In this document: positions 50,562 to 59,457 of the stretch, one piece after another | How positions within the stretch are numbered: position 1 is the first letter of the stretch | Layout of the letters: every line of letters starts with the position of its first letter | NCBI RefSeq assembly: GCF_017599305.1 | Contig: NZ_JAGFWR010000012.1 | Span: 110,903-174,902, forward strand | DNA length: 64,000 bases | Reading direction: 5' to 3' | DNA from: Micromonospora antibiotica | GTDB taxonomy: Bacteria > Actinomycetota > Actinomycetes > Mycobacteriales > Micromonosporaceae | Notes under the pieces: model-generated | What the model was told of the DNA's origin: nothing | The model's input: only the letters and a program-made list of their open reading frames with translations | Databases searched by the model: none | Made by a program: the position numbers and the translations under genes

Positions 50562-51961
50562 GCGTAGAGCTTCATCGGGGTGTACTTCTTCCTCGGGAAG
50601 ATCTTGTCGACCTGGGCGGTGGTCAGCCCGAACCGGCCCTGCGCCACCGCACCGTAGACGTCGAACATGTTGTTGTACTCAGGTACGTCTCCCGAGTCCA
50701 GATCGCTCAATCCGTCCCACCTGCCGAGCAGCGAGCCGGCGAGCCGACGCCCGGACAGGATGGTGACCACCCCGCCGTGGCCGTGGTCGGTGCCGCCGCC
50801 GTTGGAGGCGACCCGTCGGCCGAACTCGCTGGACACCATGATCGTGACGTCGGCGGCCCGGTCGCCCAGGTCGGTGAAGAACGCCGCCATCGCGCCGGCC
50901 AGTTCGCCGAGCCGACGGTGCAGCTGACCGCCGGGGCGGGTGCCCTGGTTCTCGTGGGTGTCGTAGCCGCCCATCCCGACCGTGGCGACCCGGACGTTCG
51001 ACCCGCCCTTGATCAGCTGGGCGAGCTGCTGGAAGGCGTACCCGACGCCCTGGTAGGTCACGCCCTCCGCCGGCTGGTACGGCTTCGCGGCGAGCTGCTG
51101 GGCGGTCGCCAACGCGCCCATCCCCTCGATCACCGCCTCCTCGACGGGGTGGTTGATCCCGGTGAACAGGCCCCGGATCGCCTTCTCGGTGGCCGCCCGG
51201 TAGCGGTCGTCGCCGTTGAGCCGCAGCGAGCCGACGCTGTTGAGCGACAACGCGCCGTTCGTGCCGACCAGTGAACGGGGCAGCGTGCTGCCGATGCCGA
51301 CGCTGCGGAACGCGGTGCCCTTGCCGAGGGCGTCGACGAGGCTGTCCAGCCAGCCCCGGCCGCCGGTCTCGCTGGGCAGACCGCCCAGGTTGCAGGCGTC
51401 GGCGGCCTGGAAGTGGCTGCGCGACAACCGCTCGTCGGAGACCGCCGGGACGAACCCGAGCTGACCGGCCTTCAGCCACTTCTCCAGCGGGGCGAACGCG
51501 CTGGTCAGCTTGAACCCTCGGCCCAGGGCCAGCGAGTCCCCGCCGAGCAGCAGGTCGGGGCGGGCCTTGGCGAGCACCGGGTCGTCGGCGGGGGCGACCA
51601 GGCTCAGCCCGTCCAGCCCGCCGTAGAGGAAGACGTGGATCAGGGTGCCGGTCCTCGTCGCCGCGAACGACGCGGAGGTGGTGACGAACTGGGCGGTGGC
51701 CAGCGTGGTGGCGGTGGCGGCGGCCCCGGCGACGAACGTCCGCCGGGTCACCCCGCGCCCGTCCTGCTGGGCCTCCTCCAGGTCCTCCAGCCGACGGTAG
51801 CGGTCGGCCTCGGCGGCGTTCTCGGCGGCGACCAGGTCGGCCTCGGCGCGCAGCAGCGCCTCGGTCGGGTCGTCGGCGAGGCGGCGCAGGTCGGGGCACT
51901 CGGGGTGCAGGGGGAACGCGGGCACGGTCTTCTCCCTCGGGTGCGTCACCGGCTTGTCCAT
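50558..51961 (-). CDS. DUF1501 protein (Tat-type exported)
   Basis: 467 residues from ATG 51961; an upstream start at 51973 would overlap the previous gene. An unusually long cytosolic-looking segment (1-70, coiled-coil ADLVAAENAAEADRYRRLEDLEEA) precedes the twin-arginine signal VTRRTFVAGAAATATTLATAQF at about 72-93. The DUF1501 body has LIHVFLYGGLDGLSLV, FVPAVSDERLSRSHFQAAD, VATVGMGGYDTHENQG, VSSEFGRRVASNGGGTDHGHGG, resembling an alkaline-phosphatase/sulphatase-like fold. These proteins nearly always pair with DUF1800 proteins; function unknown. It lies 8 bp after the DUF1800 stop. Confidence 0.92.
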   Translation of the reverse strand: MDKPVTHPREKTVPAFPLHPECPDLRRLADDPTEALLRAEADLVAAENAAEADRYRRLEDLEEAQQDGRGVTRRTFVAGAAATATTLATAQFVTTSASFAATRTGTLIHVFLYGGLDGLSLVAPADDPVLAKARPDLLLGGDSLALGRGFKLTSAFAPLEKWLKAGQLGFVPAVSDERLSRSHFQAADACNLGGLPSETGGRGWLDSLVDALGKGTAFRSVGIGSTLPRSLVGTNGALSLNSVGSLRLNGDDRYRAATEKAIRGLFTGINHPVEEAVIEGMGALATAQQLAAKPYQPAEGVTYQGVGYAFQQLAQLIKGGSNVRVATVGMGGYDTHENQGTRPGGQLHRRLGELAGAMAAFFTDLGDRAADVTIMVSSEFGRRVASNGGGTDHGHGGVVTILSGRRLAGSLLGRWDGLSDLDSGDVPEYNNMFDVYGAVAQGRFGLTTAQVDKIFPRKKYTPMKLYA

Positions 51962-51969
51962 CGTCTGCC

Positions 51970-53946
51970 TCACCGCAGGTGGTGCTGGGGGGACGCGAGG
52001 ATCGCCCGCGCGACGGCGGCGATCGCCCCGTCGAACGTGGCGTCGACCCGTGCGGTGGCGGACACCCCGGCCACCCCGAGGATCAGGGTGCGCTCCCGCG
52101 CCGACAGCTTCTGGTGCACCAGCCGCAGGGCCAACGCGTCCACGTACGCCCCGGCGGTCGGCGGCGGCTTCGCCACCAGCTTCTCCGGCCGGGTGTACGT
52201 GAACTGGGTACGACGGCCGGCGATCAGCTCCGCCGCCTCGTTCCAGCCGTTGACCATCGTGCCGGCCGACGTCCAGGCGACGTAGACGTCCGGGTAGCCG
52301 TCGGGGGTGGGTTGGCCCATCGGGTACTGGCCCAGCTCGCGCAGCTTGTCGTGGATCTGGCGTAGCCCCTGGGCGAAGGCGGTGCGTTTGCTGTCGCCCT
52401 GCCGGAAGCCCGGCCCGGCCTGCGGCCCGACGCCCAGCGTCCGGTACGTGGCGACCAGGTACTCCATCGGCCGGCGTACCTTCTGGCCGACCGCCGCCCA
52501 GAACTCCGACGAGCTGAACAGCGACATCAGCAGCGGCTTCACCGAGCCCCTGTTGACCGTGTAGATGTTGGCGAGCCGGTCCACCAGGGACTTCGGCGGG
52601 GTGTCCGAGACGAACCGGGTGGCCAGGCTGCGGGCCACGTACCTGGCGGTCGACGGGTGCAACGCGATGTACGTGATATAGGCGTCGATGACCTGGTCGG
52701 CCTTCTTCGGGTCGGTCGAGTCGTTGGGGTGGCTGAAGCCGAGGATCTTCACCTTGCCCCGGTAGTGCCGCTCGGGACGGAAGACGTACCGCCCGTCGTC
52801 GACGCCCCGGCCGGTCTGCAGCAGGGCGGCCTGCCGGACGTCCTTCTCGGTGTAGCCGCCGTCGACCCCCACCGAGTACAGCTCCAGGTTCTCCCGGGCC
52901 AGGTTCTCGTTGACCGCGTCGGCCCGGGAGTCGTTCTGGTTGAGATAGAGCAGCAACGCCGGGTGCCTGTTGGCCGCCACCAGCATGTCCGGGTAGCTGC
53001 CCATGGCGTGCTTGCGGACCACGTCCCGGTCGAACGAGTTCCGGTACGCCTCACCGCCGTCGAAGTCCGCCGCGACGTGCAGGAAGTCGTTCCAGAAGTC
53101 GACCATCACCTCGTACAGCTGCCGTTCCGACCAGATCTGCCGGGCCAGCGTCCCGTCGACCATCTCCCGCTCCGGCTGCGCGCCCCGCGCGTTGAGCTGT
53201 TCCCGCTGGTCGCGTAGCTGCTGGCTGGTCAGTTTGAGGGTGGGCAGCTCGCCGAGCTTCAGCTCGGCGGCGCTCGGCGCGATCTTCTCCGGGTCGAGCT
53301 GCTGGCGTACCCAGGCGTCGATGCCCATCCGCCTGATGTCGGCGAGCACCTTCGGGGTGGCCCCGAAGGTGGCCCGGCCGGCCAGGTGCCGGACGGGATC
53401 CTTGGCCAGCACGGTCCGCACCGTCACCGGGGTCCGCGCCGCCGCGTCGGCCGGGCCGGAGAAGGTCCGCCCCCCGCTGGGCGAGTTCTTCTTCAGCGCC
53501 GCACCGGCCCGGGAGCCCATGTAGCTCTCGTTCTGCTCGGTGTAGGTGCGTACCGTGCTGGGCTGCTGGCCGCTCGGGCGGGCCGGGGTGCCGTCGGTGG
53601 CGGTGACGCCGGTGGCGTCCCCGGCGGCGTCGTCGCCGAACAGACCACGCACCTGGGGGCTCATCGCCAGCGCCGCGCCGCCCGCCACCACGGCGGCGGT
53701 GCCGCCCAGCGCGACCAGTGCGCGCCGCCGGCCGACCCGGTCGCGGTCGTCGCCGTCGTCGTCCAGGTGCGGTAGTCCGGTGCCGGCCGGCTGGTGGAAC
53801 GCCTGCCGACCCAACCCCTCGGGCCCCACCCACTGTGGTCCCCGGGACACCGGCGGGGGTCCGGCGGTCGGCTCGCCGTAGGGTGCGCCGGAACGACTCT
53901 CGTCGGTGGCGTGCGGTCGGCGGGGTGGCACCTTCTGGTCGGCCAT
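51970..53946 (-). CDS. DUF1800 protein (Tat-type exported)
   Basis: 658 residues from ATG 53946; an in-frame start at 53982 is possible. A hydrophilic stretch of about 70 residues is followed by RRALVALGGTAAVVAGGAALA, a twin-arginine-like signal near residues 75-98. The DUF1800 body contains HLAGRATFGATPKVLADIR, VDFWNDFLHVAADFDGG, MGSYPDMLVAANRHPALLLYLNQNDSRADAVNENLARENLELYSVGVDGGYTEKDVRQAA and LATRFVSDTPPKSLVDRLA. It is first in the operon with DUF1501, the ferric-reductase-like protein, the FMN protein and ApbE. Role unknown; export outside the membrane is predicted. Confidence 0.92.
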   Translation of the reverse strand: MADQKVPPRRPHATDESRSGAPYGEPTAGPPPVSRGPQWVGPEGLGRQAFHQPAGTGLPHLDDDGDDRDRVGRRRALVALGGTAAVVAGGAALAMSPQVRGLFGDDAAGDATGVTATDGTPARPSGQQPSTVRTYTEQNESYMGSRAGAALKKNSPSGGRTFSGPADAAARTPVTVRTVLAKDPVRHLAGRATFGATPKVLADIRRMGIDAWVRQQLDPEKIAPSAAELKLGELPTLKLTSQQLRDQREQLNARGAQPEREMVDGTLARQIWSERQLYEVMVDFWNDFLHVAADFDGGEAYRNSFDRDVVRKHAMGSYPDMLVAANRHPALLLYLNQNDSRADAVNENLARENLELYSVGVDGGYTEKDVRQAALLQTGRGVDDGRYVFRPERHYRGKVKILGFSHPNDSTDPKKADQVIDAYITYIALHPSTARYVARSLATRFVSDTPPKSLVDRLANIYTVNRGSVKPLLMSLFSSSEFWAAVGQKVRRPMEYLVATYRTLGVGPQAGPGFRQGDSKRTAFAQGLRQIHDKLRELGQYPMGQPTPDGYPDVYVAWTSAGTMVNGWNEAAELIAGRRTQFTYTRPEKLVAKPPPTAGAYVDALALRLVHQKLSARERTLILGVAGVSATARVDATFDGAIAAVARAILASPQHHLR

Positions 53947-54530
53947 GTACCGGTCCCGTTTTCTTTCGATGCGTCGTACCACTGCGGCCGGGGGCGGGCA
54001 GGGGTGCGGCGGCGGCTGCCGGAGGAGTCGTTGCGGGGAAGGTAGCCAAGGGGTGCGGCGCCTTCAAGGCGGGTCGCGGCGGCCCCGGCGGCCACTTAAG
54101 CCGCAGCTCAGCACCCCGGTCAGCCGGGCTGCCACACCCCGGTCGGCCAGCGGCGTCCCCAGCAGGGACGACGTGTCCGTCGGCAGCCCGGCCGTCACGA
54201 CGCAGCGGTACGCGTCACCGCATCCGACGTTCACCGGCACAGCGAAACTTAAGCCACCGGTAAGCCTGCGCGAAGAGTCACCGAACGCCCCCGCAGCCCG
54301 GTTTCACCCGGCCCACCCACCCGCACGCCGGGCCGGGGCCACCCGCAGCCTCGCCGCGCCCGTCCGCCAGGCGGGCCGGGCCCGGTGTCGGCCGGTCTGT
54401 CGCGGTGCCGTCGACCGGTCTGCGTCGTTCGGTCGGCCGGGTGCGCCTTCGGTCGGCCTGTCCCTTTCGGCTGGTGGGTGGGACCGAAAGTAGCAGCAGC
54501 AGGAGGGCGTGACCCGCAGCCGGAGCGGGT

Positions 54531-54568
54531 AAGCCGCCGAACCGCTGACAAGCCGCCGAACCGCTGAC
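54531..54568. repeat. Perfect 19-bp tandem duplication before DUF3040
   Basis: AAGCCGCCGAACCGCTGAC occurs at 54531-54549 and again at 54550-54568, ending 23 bp before the DUF3040 start codon. It probably lies in the leader or promoter. The wider gap 53947-54591 has no supported gene; AT-richer ACTTAAGCCACCGGTAAG near 54247 may belong to a promoter of either divergent gene. Confidence 0.8.
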
Positions 54569-54591
54569 AGCCGTGAGGGGAAGGCACCGCC

Positions 54592-54849
54592 ATGCTCAGC
54601 AAAGAGGATCAGCGCAGATTCGAACAGATCACCCGGCAGCTCCGGGAGAGCGACCCGAAGTTCTTCGCGAGACTCGACCATCGGGTCCGGGCCCGGCGCG
54701 GACGCTGGCTGATGTTGCTGACCGTCATCCTGTGGGCGTCGCTGCCCGCGATGACCGTCGTGGCCGGACGGACGGCCGGTGCCGCGTGCGTCGTGCTCGT
54801 GGCAGCCAACACCGGCCTGATGTGGCATTTCCGGCACCGCTGGCGTTGA
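54592..54849 (+). CDS. DUF3040 small membrane protein
   Basis: 85 residues from ATG 54592, with GAGGGGAAGG upstream. The N-terminal SKEDQRRFEQITRQLRESDPKFFARL is the DUF3040 signature. RARRGRWLMLLTVILWASLPAMTVVAG and GAACVVLVAANTGLMWHF are two membrane helices, with a basic end FRHRWR. DUF3040 proteins are short actinobacterial membrane proteins of unknown role. It is a single gene followed directly by a hairpin. Confidence 0.9.
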   Translation: MLSKEDQRRFEQITRQLRESDPKFFARLDHRVRARRGRWLMLLTVILWASLPAMTVVAGRTAGAACVVLVAANTGLMWHFRHRWR

Positions 54850-54855
54850 CCCGCG

Positions 54856-54938
54856 TCATGGTCGACACCAGGGTGGCGATGGTGCGGGGTCGACGCGACG
54901 GGGACACCCCGACATCGCCCCACTGGTGTCGACCATGA
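54856..54938. terminator. 16-bp outer stem with imperfect inner stem
   Basis: TCATGGTCGACACCAG (54856-54871) pairs exactly with CTGGTGTCGACCATGA (54923-54938). GGTGGCGATG and CATCGCCCCA continue the stem imperfectly inward. It lies between the convergent DUF3040 and SWIM genes and can act for both. Confidence 0.75.
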
Positions 54939-54966
54939 ACCGTCACGGGTCGGGGCGGACCACTGG

Positions 54967-56091
54967 TCAGGACGGGCCGAGGGCCTGGTAGGCCCGGCGC
55001 AGGCGTTCCAGCAGGCCGGGGCCGCCGATCGTCGCAGCGGGCGAGCCGAGTTGCCGCAGCAGCAGTTCCGGACCGGTGGCCAGGATGGGCGGCCGGTCCG
55101 GTAACGGCACCGGCGGCAGCCAGAACCGGTCCACCGCCTCGGTGAGCGGTGCGTCGGGCAGGTCGGCGAGCACCCGGGCCGCCCCCGCCACGGCGCCCGG
55201 TGGCCCGGATGCCACCCCTTCCACCACCGACGACCCGGGCCCCGACGTCCGATCGGGCGTACCGGCGTCCGGTACGCCCGACGCCGGAACACCGGCCTGC
55301 CCGCTCGCCGATCCGGCACCCTGCCGCCCGGCAACAGGGTCGACGACGGCGGGCGGAGAAGACCCGACCGCCCCGGCAGGCAGCGGCCGGTCGACCGCCT
55401 CGGCGCGCAGGGAGCGGAGCCGGCCCAGCAGGGCGTCGCGACTGCGGCCCCGCCAGTGCAACAGTTGGAACGGGTCGGCGTCGAACGCCTCGGCGAGCAG
55501 ATAGAACGTCGCCGCGAGATGCTTGCACGGCACCGCGAAGTCGGGGCACCCGCAGCGTTGGGTCAGCTCCCCCACCGAGTCGGGGAACAACGGCGCACCG
55601 GCACCGGCGAACAGCTCCTCCAACTCGGCCGGTAGGTCACCGGCGAGCAGCCGGGCGCTGAAGAACGCCTGACCGGCCAGCTCGCGTTCGACCCGGGCCC
55701 AGAGCGCCTCCGGAAACGGCGGCAGGGTGATGACCACCGGGTAGGGCCGGGGGCGGGAGCCCTGCACACTCGCCTCGACCCGCCCGGGTGACACGTCGAG
55801 CCGGAGCACCTGCCCCCGGCGGGCGTACGCCCGGCCCCGGGTGAGTCGGGTGCCGAGCGCGAACGACTCCAGCACCTCCAGGAACCGCCGGGACCACCAG
55901 GAGACCCCGATCGCCCCCCGGGTGCTGCGCGCCCGCAATCCGCCGTCGACCCGACGCGGCGGGCCGAAGTCGGCGAACGCGCCCCCCACCCCTGAGCCCT
56001 CCGCCGCCGGACCGGTCGGCCCCGACCCGACCGGGTCAGGATCAGCCGTGCCGGGGCCGTCGGCGGGGGGTCCGGCACGCCGGGGGGTCAT
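54967..56091 (-). CDS. SWIM zinc-finger protein partnered with a SNF2 helicase
   Basis: 374 residues from ATG 56091, overlapping the helicase stop by 4 bp. Gly/Pro-rich start, then GVSWWSRRFLEVLESFALGTRLTRGRAYARRGQVLRLDV (residues 52-90). The SWIM motif CGCPDFAVPCKHLAA near 180-195 has the CxC...CxH ligands. A Pro/Gly/Ala-rich disordered stretch (about 245-310) precedes a helical end. SWIM domains bind DNA or proteins; this form is encoded next to SNF2-family ATPases in actinobacteria and probably works in the same complex, in DNA repair or transcription-related remodelling. Confidence 0.9.
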   Translation of the reverse strand: MTPRRAGPPADGPGTADPDPVGSGPTGPAAEGSGVGGAFADFGPPRRVDGGLRARSTRGAIGVSWWSRRFLEVLESFALGTRLTRGRAYARRGQVLRLDVSPGRVEASVQGSRPRPYPVVITLPPFPEALWARVERELAGQAFFSARLLAGDLPAELEELFAGAGAPLFPDSVGELTQRCGCPDFAVPCKHLAATFYLLAEAFDADPFQLLHWRGRSRDALLGRLRSLRAEAVDRPLPAGAVGSSPPAVVDPVAGRQGAGSASGQAGVPASGVPDAGTPDRTSGPGSSVVEGVASGPPGAVAGAARVLADLPDAPLTEAVDRFWLPPVPLPDRPPILATGPELLLRQLGSPAATIGGPGLLERLRRAYQALGPS

Positions 56092-59000
56092 TCGACCACC
56101 GCCCCGGCGTCCAGCGTGAACAGTTCCCGCAGCTGCCCGGTGGACAGCTCGGTGACCCACTGTTCGCCGCTGCCCACGACCGATGCGGCCAGGGCCCGCT
56201 TGTCGGCGATCATCGCGGCCACCTTCTCCTCGACGGTGCCGGCGCACACGAACTTGCGGACCTGCACCCGTCGCCGTTGGCCGATCCGGAACGCCCGGTC
56301 GGTGGCCTGGTCCTCCACCGCCGGGTTCCACCACCGGTCGACGTGTACGACGTGGTTGGCGGCGGTCAGGGTGAGCCCGGTACCGCCGGCCTTGAGGGAG
56401 AGTACGAACAGGGCCGGTCCGTCCGGGGACTGGAAGCGGGTGACCAGGTCGTCCCGGTCGGCCTTGCCCACCCCGCCGTGCAGGTAGAGCACCTCGCGAC
56501 CGAAGCGGGCCGACAGATGGCCGCGCAGCAGCGCGCCGAACTCGGCGTACTGGGTGAACAGCAGGGCTTTCTCGCCGGCCGCGAGCACCTCGTCGACGAT
56601 CTCCTCCAACCGTTGCAGTTTGCCCGAGCGGGCGGCCAGCGGTGAACCGTCGCGCAGCAGTTGGGCGGGGTGGTTGCAGACCTGTTTGAGCCGGGTCATG
56701 GTGGCCAGCACCAGGCCCCGCCGTTCCATCCCGTCGCTGGACTCGATCTTCGCGAGCATCTCGTCGACGATCGCCCGGTAGAGCGACGCCTGCTCGGCGG
56801 TGAGGTTGCAGACCACCTCCATCTCCAGCTTCTCCGGCAGATCGGAGATGATCGAGGAGTCGGTCTTGAGCCGGCGCAGCACGAACGGGCCGGTGATCCG
56901 GCGCAGCCGGGCCGCCGCGTCGACGTCCCCGTGCCGCTCGATCGGCACCGCGTAGGACTGCCGGAAGCTGCTGGCCGGGCCGAGCAGGCCGGGGTTGGCG
57001 AACTGCATGATCGACCAGAGGTCGGCCAGCCGGTTCTCCACCGGCGTACCGGTGACGGCGACCCGGTGCCGGGCGGGCAGCGCCCGGACCGCCTCGGCCT
57101 GCCGGGTGGCGGCGTTCTTGATCGCCTGGGCCTCGTCGACCACCACCCGGTGCCAGCCCACCGACGCCAACGCGACCGCGTCCCGGGCCGCCACCGAGTA
57201 GGTGGTGAGCACCAGGTCGGCGGCGTGCACCGCAGCTTCGAACTCCGCTCCCCGGGCCCGGTCCGCGCCGTGGTGCACGTGCACCCGCAACCCGGGGGTG
57301 AACCGGGCCGCTTCCCGCTGCCAGTTGCCGACCAGCGACATCGGGCAGACCAGCAGGGTCGGTCCGGCGTCCGGTCGGTCCCCGGCGAGCAGGGCGAGCA
57401 GCTGCACGGTCTTGCCCAACCCCATGTCGTCGGCGAGCACCCCGCCGAGCCCCAACGACTGGAGGAAGGCCAGCCAGGCCAACCCGCGCCGCTGGTAGGG
57501 CCGCAGGGTTCCCTGGAAGGTGGGCGGCGGGTCCAGCGGGACGAGCCGCCGTTCGGCCTGCCCGGCCAGCAGGTCACCGAGCGGCCCGTCGGCGGTCACC
57601 TGAAGCACCGGCAGCGCCTCCGGGTCGTCCGCCCCGGTCAGGCCCATCTTGAGCAGGTCGGCGACGGTCAGCTCGCCGGGGGAACGCAGCAGTCGCAGGC
57701 CGGCGGCCAGCCGCTTCGGGTCCAGCTCCACCCACCGGCCCCGCAGCCGCACCAGCGGGGTCTTCATCGCGGCCAGGGCGGCCAGCTCGTCGGCGTCGAC
57801 CGTCTCGTCACCGAGCGCCACCTCCCATCGGTAGTCGACGAGCGCGTCCAGCCCGAGCCCCCCGGAGGTGGCGGCGACGGTGCCCGGGGCGGTCCGGCTG
57901 CTGGCCCGCAACCGGGTGCCGAGCCGCGCCGACGGCCGCCGCCACCACGACGGCAGCAGCACCCCGAAGCCGGCGGCGTGCAGCACCGGTGCGCCGTCAC
58001 GCAGGAACCGGTGCGCACCCTCGACGTCCAACTCCAACTGCTCCGGGGCGGGGGTGCGCAACGCCTCGTCCAGCTCCGGCCAGAGCCGCCCGGCCCGGCC
58101 CAGCTCGGCCAACAGGGTCTCCTGCGGGTCGTTCCACCGGCCGGCGAGCGCCGGCAACCGCTCCGGCGTCCGCCAGATGTCACCGGCTGCCACGTGCAGG
58201 CCCGGCTCGTCGGCGGCCTGGAGGCCGAACTCGATCCGCCACCGTCCACCCTGCCCGATGACGGTCGACGGGTCGGCCGGCACCACGGTCAGGGTTTCGA
58301 CGATCTCGTCGTCGGCCGGCTCGACCAGCCGGAAACTGGCCCGGACCGGGCCGCCCACCGCGTCGCGCTGCCAGGCGTCCAGCTCGGTACGGAGGGTGGC
58401 CAACGCGGTGGGCTCGGCGGTGAAACGCCGCTGCGGCCCGGTCAGGGCCGCCAGCCAAGCGGCCGTCGCGCCGTCGCGCCGACCGCCCCGGACCAGGTCG
58501 GTGTCGGCCAGCACCCGGCGGGCGGCGGCATCGGTGAGCAGGTCCACCGCGTCGGCGACCAGACCTGCCGACCCGACCACGGCAAGACCGGACCGCGCGC
58601 CCGCCACCGCGTCGGAACCGGACCAGGCCCCGGCCGGCACGTCGACACCGGGTCGGGCCGCCGTGGTGGTGCCGGAACCGGGCGACACCTCCCCGGGTTC
58701 GGACCGTAGGCCGGTCGGCCGGCGTGACCCGGAACGGGAGCGGGAAGTGGGCGTGGGGGTGTCGACGGCGGCCCGGGTGGCCGGCGGCAGGGCCAGGGCC
58801 AACGACCGGGCCCAGGCGGCGTCCGCGCCGGTGAGCAGGGGTCGCCACACCGCCCATCCGACCGCCGCTCCCGCCGACGGCACCGACCGGCCGGCCGCCC
58901 GCCGGCCCGCCGGTGACCGGGGCACCTCCCCCGTCGGGCGGTCGGCCACACCGGGCAGCAACCGGCCCCGGGCCACCAGGTCGGCGGCGAAGTCGGCAAG

Positions 59001-59393
59001 CTCCGCGAGGTGCCGCAGGCCCGCCCCGACCACGGCGTCGAGCCCGTCGAGGGTACGCAGCAGGGCGAACGCGTCGTCCGGGGCGTACCGGAGGGCGGGG
59101 GTCCGCCAGGCGGCGGGGGTGACCGGGCCGCGGACCGGTTCCCCGACGGTGGCCGGGACCAGCTCCGGGGAGTGCAGCGGCGCACCGGCCCGGGTGGGGA
59201 GGGTGAGCAGCACGGCGTCGGCCGGGCGGTCACCGAACAACGCGCACAGGGCGGCCGGTTCGGCGGCGAAGGGGTGGGGGCGTTCGCGCGGGGCCCGGCC
59301 GGGGCGGCGCGGCACCTGCGTCGGGCGGGTGGAATCCTCCGCCCACACCGCCAGACCGGCCCCGACCAGCCACACCCCGTGGACGACCAGCAC
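56088..59393 (-). CDS. SNF2-family DEAD/DEAH-box helicase
   Basis: 1101 residues from GTG 59393, with GAGGGGG upstream; the much longer open frame has no supported start and would run into the kinase promoter. The N-terminal 600 residues are actinobacterial-type, including the SNF2-associated region (LVRLRGRWVELDPKRLAAGLRLL). The ATPase has LADDMGLGKTVQLLALL near 654, VVVDEAQAIKN near 754, VTGTPVENRLADLWSIMQF, QYAEFGALLRGHL and SLKAGGTGLTLTAANHVVHVDRWWNP then FRIGQ. It translocates on double-stranded DNA, remodelling protein-DNA complexes. Coupled to the SWIM gene and divergent from PfkB. Confidence 0.95.
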   Translation of the reverse strand: MLVVHGVWLVGAGLAVWAEDSTRPTQVPRRPGRAPRERPHPFAAEPAALCALFGDRPADAVLLTLPTRAGAPLHSPELVPATVGEPVRGPVTPAAWRTPALRYAPDDAFALLRTLDGLDAVVGAGLRHLAELADFAADLVARGRLLPGVADRPTGEVPRSPAGRRAAGRSVPSAGAAVGWAVWRPLLTGADAAWARSLALALPPATRAAVDTPTPTSRSRSGSRRPTGLRSEPGEVSPGSGTTTAARPGVDVPAGAWSGSDAVAGARSGLAVVGSAGLVADAVDLLTDAAARRVLADTDLVRGGRRDGATAAWLAALTGPQRRFTAEPTALATLRTELDAWQRDAVGGPVRASFRLVEPADDEIVETLTVVPADPSTVIGQGGRWRIEFGLQAADEPGLHVAAGDIWRTPERLPALAGRWNDPQETLLAELGRAGRLWPELDEALRTPAPEQLELDVEGAHRFLRDGAPVLHAAGFGVLLPSWWRRPSARLGTRLRASSRTAPGTVAATSGGLGLDALVDYRWEVALGDETVDADELAALAAMKTPLVRLRGRWVELDPKRLAAGLRLLRSPGELTVADLLKMGLTGADDPEALPVLQVTADGPLGDLLAGQAERRLVPLDPPPTFQGTLRPYQRRGLAWLAFLQSLGLGGVLADDMGLGKTVQLLALLAGDRPDAGPTLLVCPMSLVGNWQREAARFTPGLRVHVHHGADRARGAEFEAAVHAADLVLTTYSVAARDAVALASVGWHRVVVDEAQAIKNAATRQAEAVRALPARHRVAVTGTPVENRLADLWSIMQFANPGLLGPASSFRQSYAVPIERHGDVDAAARLRRITGPFVLRRLKTDSSIISDLPEKLEMEVVCNLTAEQASLYRAIVDEMLAKIESSDGMERRGLVLATMTRLKQVCNHPAQLLRDGSPLAARSGKLQRLEEIVDEVLAAGEKALLFTQYAEFGALLRGHLSARFGREVLYLHGGVGKADRDDLVTRFQSPDGPALFVLSLKAGGTGLTLTAANHVVHVDRWWNPAVEDQATDRAFRIGQRRRVQVRKFVCAGTVEEKVAAMIADKRALAASVVGSGEQWVTELSTGQLRELFTLDAGAVVE

Positions 59394-59457
59394 AGTTTCC
59401 CCCTCGTCGACGCCCGGGGGCCAGGATAGGCGGCGGCGCACCGTTACCGTCGACGCC

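Noticed and set aside
53906..54493. Open frame in the gap before DUF3040
   Set aside because: No ribosome site, no motif and Arg/Pro/Gly-biased composition; the gap is left as non-coding.
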